From Liriodendron chinense (taxonomy: Eukaryota > Streptophyta > Magnoliopsida > Magnoliales > Magnoliaceae): 64,000 nt of DNA. The DNA lies in NCBI GenBank assembly GCA_003013855.2, contig ML058406.1, positions 310,001-374,000 of the forward strand, read 5' to 3'. A program made the position numbers and the translations under genes. The notes under the pieces are model-generated. The model made no database searches and was not told the DNA's origin. It worked only from the letters and a program-made list of their open reading frames with translations. Positions 10,201 through 22,125 of this stretch are shown piece by piece. The first letter of the stretch is position 1. The number at the start of each line of letters is the position of its first letter.

Positions 10201-12802
10201 TTAACTCACCATGTTGACCCGCCTTGTTGACCCGCCTTGTTGACTCGCCTTGTTGACCCGCCTTGTTGACTCACCTTGTTGACTCAGCATGTTGATTGAT
10301 CTTGGTAACTCAGCTTGTATACTCGTATGACTCACCCCTTCTACCCTTGTACCCAACTATTAAAGACTACCATATCGTGTATATCTCATCCACACCGTCC
10401 GTTTACCTTTACGACGAGTGTGGGGCTCATCCTCGACGTTCGAATGTCATCTGGGCCATCCATTATATGGAGCCTATCTTGTAGTATGAGGTTAGACCTG
10501 TTGTCCCTTTTTGGACCTCATTGTATTGACCATCTATCGTAGATTACCCTACTATTTATAATCCTCTGTCATGACATGTCTATCTTGCAACCCCCCTTCT
10601 ATGACATTCCTTTTACGGACCATTATTGTGTTCATCTCTACTGTACTACAGGATTATGGGTCTCGGCATGATTTTGAGTATTCCACTCTTGCCGCTCAAG
10701 TATGTTCTACCTTTGATGTGTCGGTAGTGTATTCAATCATTTTCCTTCCATTTGGGTTATCTAAATATTGAAGGTTAATCCACACCGTTCAGTTGTTGGA
10801 CCATCTGTGTTGTTGTATACCATCCATTTAGAGTCTTATCTCTTTATGTTTCTTTGTATTATAAGTGAACTATCTTTTATGCTATTTTTAGTATGTCTGT
10901 TGCCACACGTAGTGTTATTTGGAATACTCATATGTGATCTTTATACTATATGCTTCGACGACCACTATGCATGTGTAATGAGTATGCATCCCGAATCACC
11001 ATTGTTAGTTGGGGACCACTAGGGCATAAACGCATTCATAAAGCATTCGAGATGTAGTCGCGCAAATGTAATTCATGTGCTCTCTATCGCAAACCTCTCC
11101 AATAGGTATGGGACTATTCGAGGACAGGAATCTATCATCCTGACTTACACTGTATGGTAGGAATAGCTTAGCATACCTTGTAGCCCTTGGTGCGAGATTC
11201 CCTGGCTAGCGACATCCCGCACTATGACTCGATCATTCATATGTGTCCCCTCATCTTAATCATATCTCAAATAGGTTGGACTAGATTGATTTATAGCCAT
11301 CGTGGTAGATGAACTACTTGTTGGCACTCATACTGTATACTTGACTCATGCATCATGAATGCTTGGCTCATCTGATTGTCTTGTATCAACCGGCCATATC
11401 GGTCGTGATTGTCGTGCAGTTCATTACCAGCTGACGGTGACATTGTGTTTGAGACCTTATAGTTTTATGGTGCTCTTTGGAGACTTGCACGGGCATGTCG
11501 TCCCACGTTTGTATGCATGGTTGCATTTCGCACCGTCTGCTTGTGCCGCATATAGCATGGTTACTACGTTGCAACCACAGCTCCATCGTGGTTTGCAGAA
11601 CACCGGAAATATGTGATCTTTAAACTGGATGCCAAAGATGTCCCTGGGTGAAAGTCCCTGATCCCGTTGGTACCAAGGTGGGTGCTCCATTCAAGGACCG
11701 GGTGGTTTAATCATACACCAGTATGCCGAATACCAAACGGCGGTGTTTTCCACTGCACGTGGTCAGTTTGGAAGGAGGTCTGACCTAACCTGCCGGAAGA
11801 GTGTTGGCAAAGGGGGTTGAGTTTGACCAGCTGTGAGTAGGTCCGCTATTGCACCAGATAGGCTTTGGCATTCTACTGGTGAGTAGTGAGGTCTGTGAGA
11901 CCCCGGTGATGTTCCGTTTCAGAGATGGTATTGGTATCAGTGATGTGACTGATGTTCTGTATGGTGTGGGACGGACCTGATGTGGGCGGGTGTGATGTGG
12001 GCGAGGCTGTAAGCCTGGGCGAGCTACCACACTGGCGAGCTACCAGTTCCGAGTCCTGCATTGCTTACGTGATCGCGTTATGACTGTTCGTATCTGGACC
12101 ACTGTACTGAGAGGTGGTGATTTGCATACATGCATTGGATCATTGTATGTGACATTAGGCCCTGTAGGCCATTGCATAGTATGAGTTTATAGCCTTGGTA
12201 GGCTGGTTACCTGTATTGCATGCTTGCATAGCGATGGTAGGCTAGTTATATGTATTGCATGTTTGCACAGCCGTGATAGGCTAGTTATTCATATCACATG
12301 ATCGTGTAGCCTAATTGGGCGAAGTCTTGGTTTAAAGTTCTCATCATGCTTTACTGCTTACTCTGATATTTATCATGCTTGTCATACGCATTGTGCACGC
12401 ACACACGCACTCACGAAGCTTCGTTCGAAGCTTATGCGCGTTTGTTACGCTGCAGGTTCTACCAGAGTATATCAGCAACTTGAGTTGGAGTTTGTAGTGC
12501 AGTAGCAGGAGGTGTCGAAGTGTGCACAGTTTTTATATTTACGCATTGTATATTTACTTTCCAGTACTGTATATAAACGAAATGATTTAGTGGAATTATT
12601 GTGTTTGTCTTTGATGGTACTCATATTGTGATGCTCATGTTTTCAAAAAAAAATTTCAGACCCTAAAATCCTCCTTGTGGTATCCCAGGATCGGAACCTG
12701 GCGTGTGGGGTTAGGATCCGAGATCGGGGTACTACGGAGGCTGCCACCTCTGAATTCGGGTTACAGCGAATGGACGTCGAGAACCGAATTTGGGGCGTGA
12801 CA
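6735..12802 (+). repeat. E1 3' LTR, complete (6068 bp)
   Basis: Starts TGTAAGACCCG and ends GGGGCGTGACA. The first 256 bp (6735-6990) have no partner in the window. They contain a GC-rich part with CGCGCGGGCG-type words. The rest matches 1-5812. A stem AAGCTTCG-TT-CGAAGCTT occurs at 12416-12433 (5426-5443 in the first copy). No credible gene was seen in its 6 kb. Confidence 0.95.
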
Positions 12803-13552
12803 CAGTGGGCTATAAGCTAGGTCGAGTCTGACCAGCTCATGAAATGGGTCTGCTATCGGCGAGCAGGTTGGGCATTGGCATACCACTAACGAGGCGGATA
12901 GTGTGGTCTTTTCTACTCGCTTGGTTATGCGCGCGATGTGCGGCGGCCAGTATCAGAGTGTACTAGACCCCGGTGATGTCCCAGATGAGAAACATTTTCA
13001 TATGTGGATTAGTTGAGGATTGACGTGTTTACATTGCATCTCGATCATGTAACACTCGACCATGTAGGCCCTTGCATCGCATAGCCTTGGGATAGCTAAT
13101 AGCATTCATGAACTTGGTAACTTAGCTCTCTATCACTTTCGCTTACTCTGATATCTGTATACTTGTCATATGCAACACACGCGCACACATGCACTCTACT
13201 GAGCTTCTTAGGAAGCTTATGCGCATTTGTTTACACTGCAGGTACTAGAGCACATCAGCAGCATTGAGCGCGGTTCATGTACCTGGTATTTTGGGCTTTT
13301 GCTACATTTTGTATTTCCCTTTCCAGCACTGTAATCAACAACTTATTAGTGGATATCTGATGATGTTTTATTGTTTTGATTATGCTCCTTTACAAAAAAA
13401 ATTTACCTTGAAAATCCTCCTGGTGGGATCTCAGGATCGGAACCTGGCATATGAGAGCTAGGAGTCTAGAATGGGGTACTACGGAGGCTGTTGGCACCAA
13501 GGTCGGCGATCGAAAATTTAGTGAGCCCGGTCCCCGGGTTTGGGGAGTGACA
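12803..13552 (+). mobile_element. E2: terminal part of a diverged LTR related to E1
   Basis: The sequence parallels the last ~1 kb of the E1 LTR at lower similarity. Shared words include GACCCCGGTGATGT, TCAGGATCGGAACCTGGC and GGGGTACTACGGAGGCTG, and it ends TTTGGGGAGTGACA at 13552 where E1 ends TTTGGGGCGTGACA. E1 therefore inserted into the LTR of a cousin, whose remainder lies left of the window. E2 abuts Tat element E3 at 13553. A short ORF at 13264-13461 is not credible. Confidence 0.8.
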
Positions 13553-14637
13553 GCCAAAGTCTCAATCGATAGATCAGTCTATCTCTACGTGGACATGGTC
13601 ACAAGACCTTCGGATTGAGCCTAACTCATTTTTCATGAGTTAAGTATCTATTCATTCAACATACAAATAATTTATTGCTAGAAGAAGCCAAAATGTCAAA
13701 ATGATTCTTTCTATTATAAGTCATTTAAAGGCAAAACATCAAGATTGTTTTTACAATAAAGAAGCGACCAAGATCAACATAAGGAGTAAAAAGAAAAGAG
13801 AGGAGGTGTTCATTCCTGAGTGTCACTTGGAGGAGGAGCGCTACTCTCAACCTTAGGGCCAGCCTCGGGAACCCCCGCAGCTTGAGTAGATTTAGTAGCT
13901 TCATTTTCAGCGGCTGCTCGTTCTTCAGCAGCTTCGACGACCGTGACCCTCTCGAATTCCTCCATATTGAATGATGGAGCTATCTGCTGCACCACACTCA
14001 ATGCAAAGTCGTGACTAGCATCGTATGACTCATACCGCTCGTCATCATACAACTGTGAAGTACGAAACTCCATGATAGCTTGGGGTCCCTCTTTAGATAA
14101 CATTTTAACGAAGGCCACTCTCTCCTCCTCCCAATGAATGGAATCATCTTTAAGCTGTGCGAGAATAGACCTTTCTTTCTCTAAGCTATCGCTGACTTCT
14201 TTCAGTCGCGACCTGCTCTCAGCAAGTTGATCCTCCAGAGAAATTTCATCTTGGCGGAAAATCTATCTCTTTCGCGATCTTCTCCTTCATCTCCATGAGC
14301 CTCGAGAAGTTTGTATCCAAGGTTTGATACCTGTCGGTCAAGACCTGGATCCTTTCAATGAGTATTTTTCTATCCTCATTCATCTTCGCAATTAGAGTCT
14401 CACGAGATTTGATGACTTGATCTCATCCTTGGACCGCCTTCTCCAGAGCAAGTCTCTTCTCCTCGGCCTCATCAATGATACGGCGAGCAGCGATAATATC
14501 ACGTCTCATCCATATAATGAGGTCCAGTCCTTGTTAGTAAACGAGTTATCAAAGGAACAAGGATCCCAAAAAATAAAGGGAGGAAGGAGAAAAACAAGTC
14601 AAAATTGAAGTATTTTTACCTGGATCATCCTCACCCC
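13553..14637 (+). mobile_element. E3 piece 1: old Tat-lineage element, 3' internal region
   Basis: Matches the 27905-29200 region of complete Tat element E5 at moderate similarity, starting at the words TCTCAATCGATAGATCAGT and running through the antisense coiled-coil ORF. It stops at 14637, where E4 inserted, and resumes at 32433. The left break at 13552 is the end of E2, so the 5' half of E3 should lie beyond the left edge. Confidence 0.8.
13810..14539 (-). pseudogene. E3 antisense gene, last exon (coiled-coil protein fragment)
   Basis: The open part 14118-13810 reads ...EGPQAIMEFRTSQLYDDERY... and ends in an Ala/Glu/Pro-rich tail. It is clearly homologous to the third exon of the antisense gene of E5 (28398-29102). 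Upstream, to 14539, homologous coiled-coil sequence (AARRIIDEAEEKR-like) continues in broken frames. A splice acceptor-like AACAAG precedes it near 14540, and a donor-like CCAG/GTAAAA lies near 14620. Its function is unknown. It is disrupted and unlikely to be expressed as a whole protein. Confidence 0.7.
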
Positions 14638-16022
14638 TGTTCGCTCGCCTCAAGTGCAAGGCTGTAATGTAGTAATAAAACTCAGTAAGACCGAGGTCGA
14701 TCCACAGGGAATTGGAAAACAAGTTCCAAACTATTCCAGCAACTCAATTTTGCAATAAATAGGAGATTCAATCGAAGCAATTACACTAAAACAGTAACTT
14801 TAATGAAAATAGTAGTTTAAAGGCACTAAGGCATTCAAGGATCCACTTGTAGCAATCACATGTCAATCCAATCAATCCAAGCAAAATACACAACTAGATT
14901 TGAAGTCCTATCTCTCATCTAGTTGGAAAATAAAACATTAAACACACTCAGTCCCACTCAAGTTGAACTTCCAAGTTCTAGTCCCATTCAACAATGTAGA
15001 ATTCAAAATCATAGCCTTCGGAGTAACAGCCATGCCTATGGACTATGGCCTGCTCAAGGATTACTATAATTCGAATCTAAATAAGCACAATATGATAATC
15101 TCAGAGAATTGCAAGGAATCCATGTCCGAAGCACATGAACTCTCATAAAACATCTCAAACTATCAACTTTTAAGAACTAGATTAAATAAAAATCCAAACT
15201 TGAAGTAGAATTACTTGAATTAAACTGAATCAAACATGAAATCGGCTACAAGCTTCACCTCTCAGCCTTAGCTGAGAGATTTTAGCCAAGCACTGTCATG
15301 CTACAACTAAAACTCATAAAAAAAACTAGAAAACATAGAAAAACTGGAGTTTGGAGGGTTGCAGACACAACACGACGGCTTCCTTCCTCTCCCACAACGT
15401 CCCTTGCTTCTCAGATGCCCTAGGAAGAAGCCCTAGGTGTCCTTTTATAGTATAGCACGGAAGGTTCCGGATTGCGTAAGAAATCCTGGACTGCGCAGAG
15501 AAAATCGGAGCGTCATGGACAAGCTCTGTTATGCAGATGACCGGTCGCATGATCGTCTGAGCCTATGAATGACGGGTCGCAAAAGTGCGAAAACAGTCCA
15601 GAGAGTTTTCATAATTTTGGAACCAAATTTTTAATCCAAGGACCGGTCGCACGACCGGTCTGAGCAGTTGACGACCGGTCGTCTATAGTCTAGCAAGCTT
15701 TGCAGTGTGGCCTCTTCTCTGTTGAGTGTTCGGACCGGTCGGATGACCGGTCTTGGCTGCCTTTTTCTGCTTTCTTTCTTTTCTTCTTTGACTTCTTTCT
15801 TCCTTTCTCCTTCTCTGTCTTCCACTTGCTTTTTTCTTTCTTTGATCCTTCTTCAACCTTCATCTAATGGCTTCAAATGGCTCTTTTTAGTCTCCAATTG
15901 GGTGAAGTCCGCTCTCATTCCTAAAATCACAAAACATGCATTAGATGGGCCTTTTAAGCATGCAAACTATGCATATAATACGATGTAATGGGTAATGCAA
16001 TGTATAAATTGGAGGTTCAACA
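14638..16022 (-). repeat. E4 3' LTR (1385 bp)
   Basis: On the minus strand it carries GACCGGTC palindromes (15640-15750), a TATA box at 15449-15441 (TATAAAAGG), the hairpin CTCTCAGC-TAAG-GCTGAGAG (15278-15259) and the conserved GGATCGACCTCGGTCTTACC block near the 3' end. No coding content. Confidence 0.92.
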
Positions 16023-17157
16023 CACCCCCCAACCAGCTTTTTGCTAGTCCCAAGCAAAACATGCGTGAATAAGTTCAAACCTCCAAAACTAACTCTCCTT
16101 CAGAAACCATGTTTCTATCCACTCCAAGACACGCAAGAATAAAATTTGGAAAAATTAGGTGATAGACGTTGAGACCTTAAACTCTGAAAACATAATAAGT
16201 GTCCATATGAAATTCCCTCCGATTGATTGATAAATAGAAGAACTCTAACAAAATTCAACCTAGTGTGCATAGTGAAAGTTCATCTCATGAATTTCTGGGA
16301 TTATCTTCTTCATAGATCAACTAAACTATAGATCTCAAGGTGCATAGAGCAACAACAAGCCTATGACAGGAATTTGTCTTACCGTCCTTCCGACGGCTTT
16401 CACACTACGTCCCATTTCCGGCTTTGGTTTCGGGTATACCATCCCCCGGTTGGTAATAGGTAGCCCTTTTCGGAATTTTCCACCATTTTTCCATCATTCC
16501 CAATTTCATCCTTCCTGTTCCTTTTTCTTTTAAATTAGATAGGATTTTTAGAAATCCATATCTTTCGTTATTTTCCTATGGACAAGGATGGACAAATCAA
16601 CACCTTAAATCCAAGTCTAACTAATCCATGAATTGCATAATCCTTTCAACCCATGAAAATCGTGTAATGTGAACTAGGTGTAAAGGTGTTCAAATTTTCT
16701 ATCAATCACAACAATAGGGGAACTAACATATAAAACAATCATGTTGGGAGAAATTCAAGACTCACAACATCACACACTTCGTATCTCCTCTTCTTATACT
16801 CATATCATCTCGGATGCATGGAAATAAGGATTTCTAAAGGAGTTTTGAGATTTTAGAAAATTCGAAAAAATTTGTGCATATAAGGCTCGAAATGTTGCAA
16901 CATGCTAGATGAGGAAGCTCATCTCACCCCCAACCAAATCTTACATTGTCCTCAATGTGAAAAGATATGCAATGAGCATGAACCTGGGAGCAATGGCTAA
17001 ATATAAGAGAGTGAGAACAATAGTACCTGTGAGAGTCGATCATGGAAGTCTATAACTCCAAAATCCTACTAAAACATAAAACTAAATAAAACTAAACCTA
17101 AACTACGGAAAGCAATAAAGATACCTAACCCGTCCTTTTTTAAAAAGAGGATCTCCA
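16023..17157 (-). other. E4 3' untranslated region and purine tract
   Basis: The purine tract (GGTTGGGGGGTG on the minus strand) is directly before the LTR at about 16023-16036. A second tract GGTTGGGGGTGAG lies at about 16923-16935, preceded by hairpin ACATTG-AGGA-CAATGT (16958-16943). The block around 16382-16396 can fold as CCGTC-GGAAG-GACGG and is conserved in E6 and E9. No gene. Confidence 0.75.
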
Positions 17158-18103
17158 TCAGACTAGGAGATCGATTATCAGTAAAACATCCAAAAGGAAA
17201 AAGTTGAGCAAGATCATCAAGTGGTGTAACAAATTATTCAGAAGAACTATCCACCATCCTGCTTTGGAAAGTACATTGGTGACATCGATCATTCTAACCC
17301 ATTGAAAATCCAGCTGAAAAATTTCAGCGGGTTCCTCAAGAAAATTGTCACATGTACTAGGAAAGGAGAATTGCATTGGTTGAAATTCATTGATTATAAA
17401 TCTCCTTTCCTTCTTGTCTGGGCAAAAATCATTCAAGTATGTCAAATATGGGTCATCCCAGAAGTGTTCTTCGGTTTGAACAAACCAAAGAGATGTGGAG
17501 ACTTCAATCGCTTCATCCTCAAACATTGGGATGGTCTCCACATAATCATTTGTCGCTTGCGCTTCCACAGTTGATTCTTCAATTTGGCACTTTGTGGAAG
17601 GAAGCTTTTTAGGTGCATGAAGCATTTACTATGTCCTGAATCATGGGATCATCATAATCTTCAAAATACGCTAAACACTCCTCGAGTGTGTAGGAGACCT
17701 CAGGAGAGGAAGTTTTCAGATTTGGACCCTTCACGTCTTCCTCCTTCTTAGAATTTTGTGTAGGTTGGAGTGGGTCCTCAACCTCTACACTTTTAGAAAT
17801 TAGCCTCTCTGTAGGCAAGTCAAGCGCCAATTCTTCCAAATCCTACATAACAAATTTGTGTAAATAAAAAATTGGCGACTTGTCAAATAAATTTTCAGAA
17901 ATTGACACTTCCAAGGTCTTATTAAAATTAGAATTGAATTCATCCTTAGAATGTGTCAAACATGTCCCCAAGCTTTTAGGTAGATCATGTTGGAAAAAAC
18001 CCTCATCTTCCATATATTCTATCATGTTTACCTCATGGGGGCCATCATTATCGTCCCAATCCTCAAAGGGATCAAAGCTAACAACATCTAGAGGATCAAA
18101 ATT
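17158..18103 (-). pseudogene. E4 acidic ORF in place of polymerase (ORFX)
   Basis: It follows protease in the same frame after a TAG stop (reading FALR-stop-NFDPLDVV). The open stretches are 18025-17843, 17839-17609 and, after a frame change, 17625-17158. It is rich in Asp/Glu with motifs GPHEVNMIE, SEVEDPLQPTQN-like text and WDDPYL...CPDKKERR, and ends in a hydrophobic LLNNLLHHLMILLNFFLL stretch. The same ORF occurs in E6 and E9. A WDDPYL...CPD...RR motif also stands before the zinc finger of the E8 integrase, so part of ORFX may be a pol remnant. Its function is unknown. Confidence 0.55.
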
Positions 18104-18661
18104 CTACCTTAAAGCGAACTCCTCTTCCACGATTGAATTAATCATATCAACCTCGTGGACATCATCATCATCCCTATGCCTTTTGCCCAAGTGGAACACA
18201 TTCACATCTAATGTCATGTTCCTAAAGGATAATTGCATCACCCCATTTCGGCAATTGATGATTACATTTGATGTAGCAAGGAATGGGCGGCCTAAGATCA
18301 CCAGCATTTGAGTGCTAGCATCTAAAACCGGTTGTGTGTCCAAGACGATAAAATCTACCGGGTAGTAGAATTTGTCAACTTGGACTAGAACATGCTCAAC
18401 TATCCCCCTTGGTACACGGATGGATATATCAGTGAGTTGCAATGTGGTTTTGGTGGGTTTTAATTCACCAAGACCCAATTGCTCATATACCGAGTATGGG
18501 ATCAAATTTACGCTTGCCCCCAAATCTAACAATGCACGCTCAATCCGGTAGTCTCCAATGATACATAAGATTGTGGGAATGCCAGGATCTTTGAATTTTG
18601 GGGGTGTCTTTTGAGTGAGAATGGCACTCACTTGCTCATTTAAGAAGGCCTTCTGCTGCAT
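18104..18661 (-). pseudogene. E4 aspartic protease domain
   Basis: Retropepsin-type domain with active-site word LLDLGASVNLIPYSVYEQLG and flap/C-terminal words VDKFYYPVDFIVLDTQPV and VILGRPFLATSNV. It matches the proteases of E7, E8 and E9. It processes gag in autonomous relatives. Here it is isolated from gag by a frameshift and stops, so a functional product is unlikely. Confidence 0.8.
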
Positions 18662-18760
18662 GTTTAGTTGTGCATAAGTCCTTTAGAAACTTGGCATAAA
18701 AGGGGATTTGTTTGATGGCATCAAGCAAAGGAATGTTTATCTTGACTTGTCTGAAAATCT

Positions 18761-20448
18761 CTAGAATATCATAAGAGTTTGGAAGAGATTTTGGGGCAAA
18801 CAATCTCGAAGGGAATGGTGTACGGGCTTATAGATGCGTTCCTTCTCTTGTGGGGCTAAGTTAGATCTGTCCTCATCCTCAGAATTTACCGGATCATTAG
18901 GCTTGTTGGCCTTCACCGGAATAGATTTGTCGATTTGTTTACCACTTCTAAGAGTGGCGACGGATTTAGCTTGCTCCATATGTTGGTTGAATGGATCAGG
19001 GATGCTTACTTCATCTACTTGTTTTGGATTGGGCTGAGGTTGGGCCGAAAAGGTCCCTTCCCTAGCATTCAAGCGTCCCTTAATCTCATTAACCGAGACT
19101 TTAAGCTCTTGGAACATTTGCTGATTTGTTTGATTAATTTACGTTTGCCCTTGTATAAACGCTTTCAAGGTATCCTCCATTGAGAATTGAGGTGGGGCCA
19201 TATTTTGCATGGGTGGCCCTCCTTGAGAGTTGGTAGGATTGCCCGTGGGAGCATTCTTCCAACTGCGATTTGGTTGGTTCTTCCAACTGTTATTGTACGT
19301 ATTACCCACTGGTCCATTGAAATGCCGTTGATACCCATATGTGGCATTTGCATGTTCATGTAACACCTCTTGAAATGCAGGAAGTGTGGGACAATCTTGC
19401 GTAGCGTGTAAATCGGTGTGACAAATCCCACATATGGTCTCAATAGCTTCATTAGACTTTGGAACTCCACTTTTACTAAGTTTCATGGCCTCGACCTTCC
19501 TTGTGAGGTTGGCTATCCTTGCATTCACGTCGTCTTCCTCCTTAAGGATATAGATCCCTCCTTTCTCTTTCTCTTGAGTAGGCTTGGGGTTGTTGGGTTT
19601 ATCTGAGGTATCCCAAGATTGGGCATTTTCAGCCAACATGTCCAAATAACTCCAAGCCTCATCTGGATTTTTGCTCATAAACTCGCCATTGCACATCATC
19701 TCTACAAATTGGCGCATATTGGAACTTAATCCATCGTTGAAAAAGTTTATAATTCGCCAACTCTCATAGCCATGATGTGGGCAAGCAAGTAGGAGGTCCT
19801 TAAATCTCTCCCAACATTGGAAGAAAGATTCACCCTCTTAGCCAAAAAATTCATTATGGCTCTTCGAAGGGTGTTCGTTTTATGATCCGAGAAGAAATTT
19901 TTCAAGAATTCCCGAGTCATCTCATTCCATGACCCAATCGAATGTGGTCTAAGAGAGTGAAGCCAATCTTTGGCTCTTTCTTTCAATAAAAAGGGAAAGA
20001 GTTTAAGCTTAATGGTATCCTCAGAAACATTGGTGTATTGTAAGGTAGCCACTACTTCTTCGAATTCTTTCAAGTGCAGATATGGGTTGTCAGATTCTAG
20101 CCCATGGAACTTTGGTATAAGTTGAATTACACCCGGCTTTATGTCAATGTTTCCCCCGTTTGGTGGTAGAACCACGCAAGAGGGTGTAATTGCACGGGCT
20201 GGTTGTAGGTAATCCCGTAGTGATCTCATTGGAGGAACATTATGTACGTCATTCTTTCCTACTCCCTCTTGATTTGCATTTATAGTTGGAGTAGGAGGGG
20301 GAGGATTCCTTAAAGGTGTTTGATCCATACTCCCCAAACTTTCACAACGTTCTTGGTAATTCCGGACTCGTCTATGGACTGAGAATGGTCCAACTAAACC
20401 ACCTTCGGATTGAAGACGATTGGAGTGGTCACGTTCCCAACGGGACAT
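18761..20448 (-). pseudogene. E4 gag polyprotein, frameshifted
   Basis: ATG at 20448 (MSRWERDHSNRLQSEGG). The capsid region has the usual LHLKEFEEVVATL and AKDWLHSLRPHSIGSWNEM words. A one-base loss near 19855 (AAGAGGG where E9 has AAAGAGGG) throws the frame. The gag continues in another frame at 19717-19139 with one CCHC knuckle (ICGICHTDLHATQDC), then a TAA, then 19117-18761 with a second frame loss. Structural protein of the virus-like particle in intact relatives; broken here. Confidence 0.85.
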
Positions 20449-20692
20449 AAACCACTCAACTAAAAACTAAGCTATTCCTAAATCCTAAAAATCTAAAATT
20501 AATCTGGAAATTGCAAAAAGCTAAGTCAGAAGGATATTACCCGATGTGCTTGAGCTAGAGAAGAAATCCTACAAAACAAACAATTTTTATTAGTGCTAAG
20601 AAATCAGAAAACCTATCTACTTCTACTTCCACAGCCACTAAAACAATTTGAAAATCGTTATCTAAACTCCTCGGCAACAGCGCCAAAAACTT
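20449..20692 (-). other. E4 leader and primer binding site
   Basis: The minus strand at 20686-20671 reads TGGCGCTGTTGCCGAG, a slightly mutated match to the 3' end of tRNA-Asp. The consensus TGGCGCCGTTGCCGGGGAT is intact in E7. The rest is a short untranslated leader. Confidence 0.8.
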
Positions 20693-21418
20693 GTTCGCTC
20701 GCCTCAAGTGCAAGGTTGCGATATAGTAATAAAACTCGGTAAGACCGAGGTCGATCCACAGGGAATTGGAAAACAAGTTCCAAACTATTCCAGCAACTCA
20801 ATTTTGCAATAAATAGGAGATTCAATCGAAGCAATTATACTAAAACAATAACTTTAATGAAAACAGTAGATTAAAGGCACTAAGGCATTCAACGATCCAC
20901 TTGTAGCAATCCCATGTCAATCCAGTCAATCCACGTAAAATACACAACTAGATTTGAAGTCCTATCTCTCTTCTAGTTGGAAAATAAAACATTAAACACA
21001 CTCAGTCCCACTCAAGTTGAACTTCCAAGTTCTAGTCCCATTCAACAATGTAGAATTCAAAATCATAGCCTTCGGAGTAACAGCCATGCCTATGGACTAT
21101 GGCCTGCTCAAGGATTACTATAATTCGAATCTAAACAAGCACAATATGATAATCTCAGAGAATTGCAAGGAATCCATGTCCGAAGCACATGAACTCTCAT
21201 AAAACATCTCAAACTATCAACTTTTAAGAACTAGATTAAATAAAAATCCAAACTTGAAGTAGAATTACTTGAATTAAACTGAATCAAACATGAAATCGGC
21301 TACAAGCTTCACCTCTCAGCCTTAGCTGAGAGATTCTAGCCGAGCATTGTCATGCTACAACTAAAACTCATAAAAAAACTAAAAAACATAGAAAAATCGG
21401 AGTTTGGAGGGTTGCAGA
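20693..21418 (-). repeat. E4 5' LTR, distal part (R/U5 side)
   Basis: Same sequence as the left part of the E4 3' LTR with scattered substitutions. Hairpin at 21332-21313. Interrupted at GCAGA (21414-21418) by E5. Confidence 0.92.
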
Positions 21419-22122
21419 TGTTGTAGGCAAAGATAGTCAAGCTCGTGCTCGCGATAAGGGGTCGCGCATATGGAATGCGAGCAACTCAGCTCGTGCTCGC
21501 GATAAGGGGTCGCACATCTGGAATGCGAGCAGCTCAGCTCGTGCTCGCGATAAGGGGTCGCACATATGGAATGTGAGCAGCTCAGCTCGTGCTAGCGATA
21601 AGGGGTCGCACATCTGGAATGCGAGCACTCCTGACACGAGCAGCTCCCGACATCTGAGTAATCATGAGTCTTTGCTTTTGGTCTGGACGGTCTTCGAATA
21701 ATAGTTCCAGCAGCCCGTATAGGCCGATTCTGGCTTACCTTCTTTAATGATTCCGAATCTCAAGGGATTGCTATCAAGGAACGTAATTGACTGATGAGTT
21801 GTTGGATAAGATCACTCCTCTATCTAAGGGAAAGAATCTTATCCCACGAAATCAGCGGGATCTCGATATCTTATGTAACAGATTGGATTGCTTCAGATCT
21901 ATATAAAGGGATGACTCCATTAAGAGAAAGGTACACAATACTCAATCTCTAGCCTTGTTTTGCCTTCTCCTTGCCTTGCCTGATTTAAGTATCGGAGGGC
22001 TAACGGCGGAACACCAGCCACCCTTAGTTACTTTCTGTCTTCTTACAGGTCTGGCGGAGGAAATCCCTGTTGGAGAGAAGTTGAACGACCGAAGGATCCT
22101 GTCACAAGATCTGACGTTAACA
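21419..22122 (+). repeat. E5 5' LTR (704 bp)
   Basis: TGTTGTAGGC...GACGTTAACA. TATA box TATATAAA at 21900-21907, about 220 bp before the LTR end. The first third is a 48-bp tandem array. The ORFs there are repeat translations. Confidence 0.96.
21440..21650 (+). repeat. 48-bp tandem array in E5 LTR, four units (copy at 31043-31253)
   Basis: Units start near 21440, 21488, 21536 and 21584 with the core AGCTCGTGCTCGCGATAAGG followed by GGTCGCACAT and GGAATGCGAGC. A partial fifth unit follows. Related units (CTCGTGCTCGAATTAAGGGG) recur in the internal spacer at 28040-28190. Confidence 0.93.
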
Positions 22123-22125
22123 GTT

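Larger units (their letters stand above)
1..12802 (+). mobile_element. E1: giant-LTR non-autonomous Ty3/gypsy-type retrotransposon, left end cut by window
   Basis: Positions 1-5812 are repeated at 6991-12802 with a constant offset of 6990, which defines two LTRs. The LTR begins TGTAAGACCCG (6735) and ends GGGGCGTGACA (12802), a normal TG...CA boundary. A tRNA-iMet primer site follows the 5' LTR and a purine tract precedes the 3' LTR. The internal part is only 922 bp (5813-6734) against LTRs of 6068 bp, and carries one ORF with two zinc knuckles. No protease, reverse transcriptase, RNase H or integrase is present, so the element must be moved in trans. The layout resembles described TR-GAG or LARD elements. 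The iMet primer site and LTR termini suggest a chromovirus-like (Tekay/Del) ancestor, which is inference. The 5' flank is outside the window, so the target duplication cannot be checked; the 3' flank begins CAGTG. Confidence 0.88.

Noticed and set aside
14963..15148. Identical short ORF at 14963 and 21017 (MNFQVLVPFNNVEF...)
   Set aside because: Duplicated only because it lies in the two LTRs of E4; antisense to the element transcript and not kept open in E9.
21437..21637. Repetitive minus-strand ORF (MCDPLSRARAELL repeats; also 31040-31240)
   Set aside because: The 48-bp repeat length is a multiple of three, so any frame without stops looks coding. It lies in the LTR and has no family.
21440..21650. 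CRISPR-like array
   Set aside because: Units are directly abutting with no unique spacers, and the context is a plant LTR.
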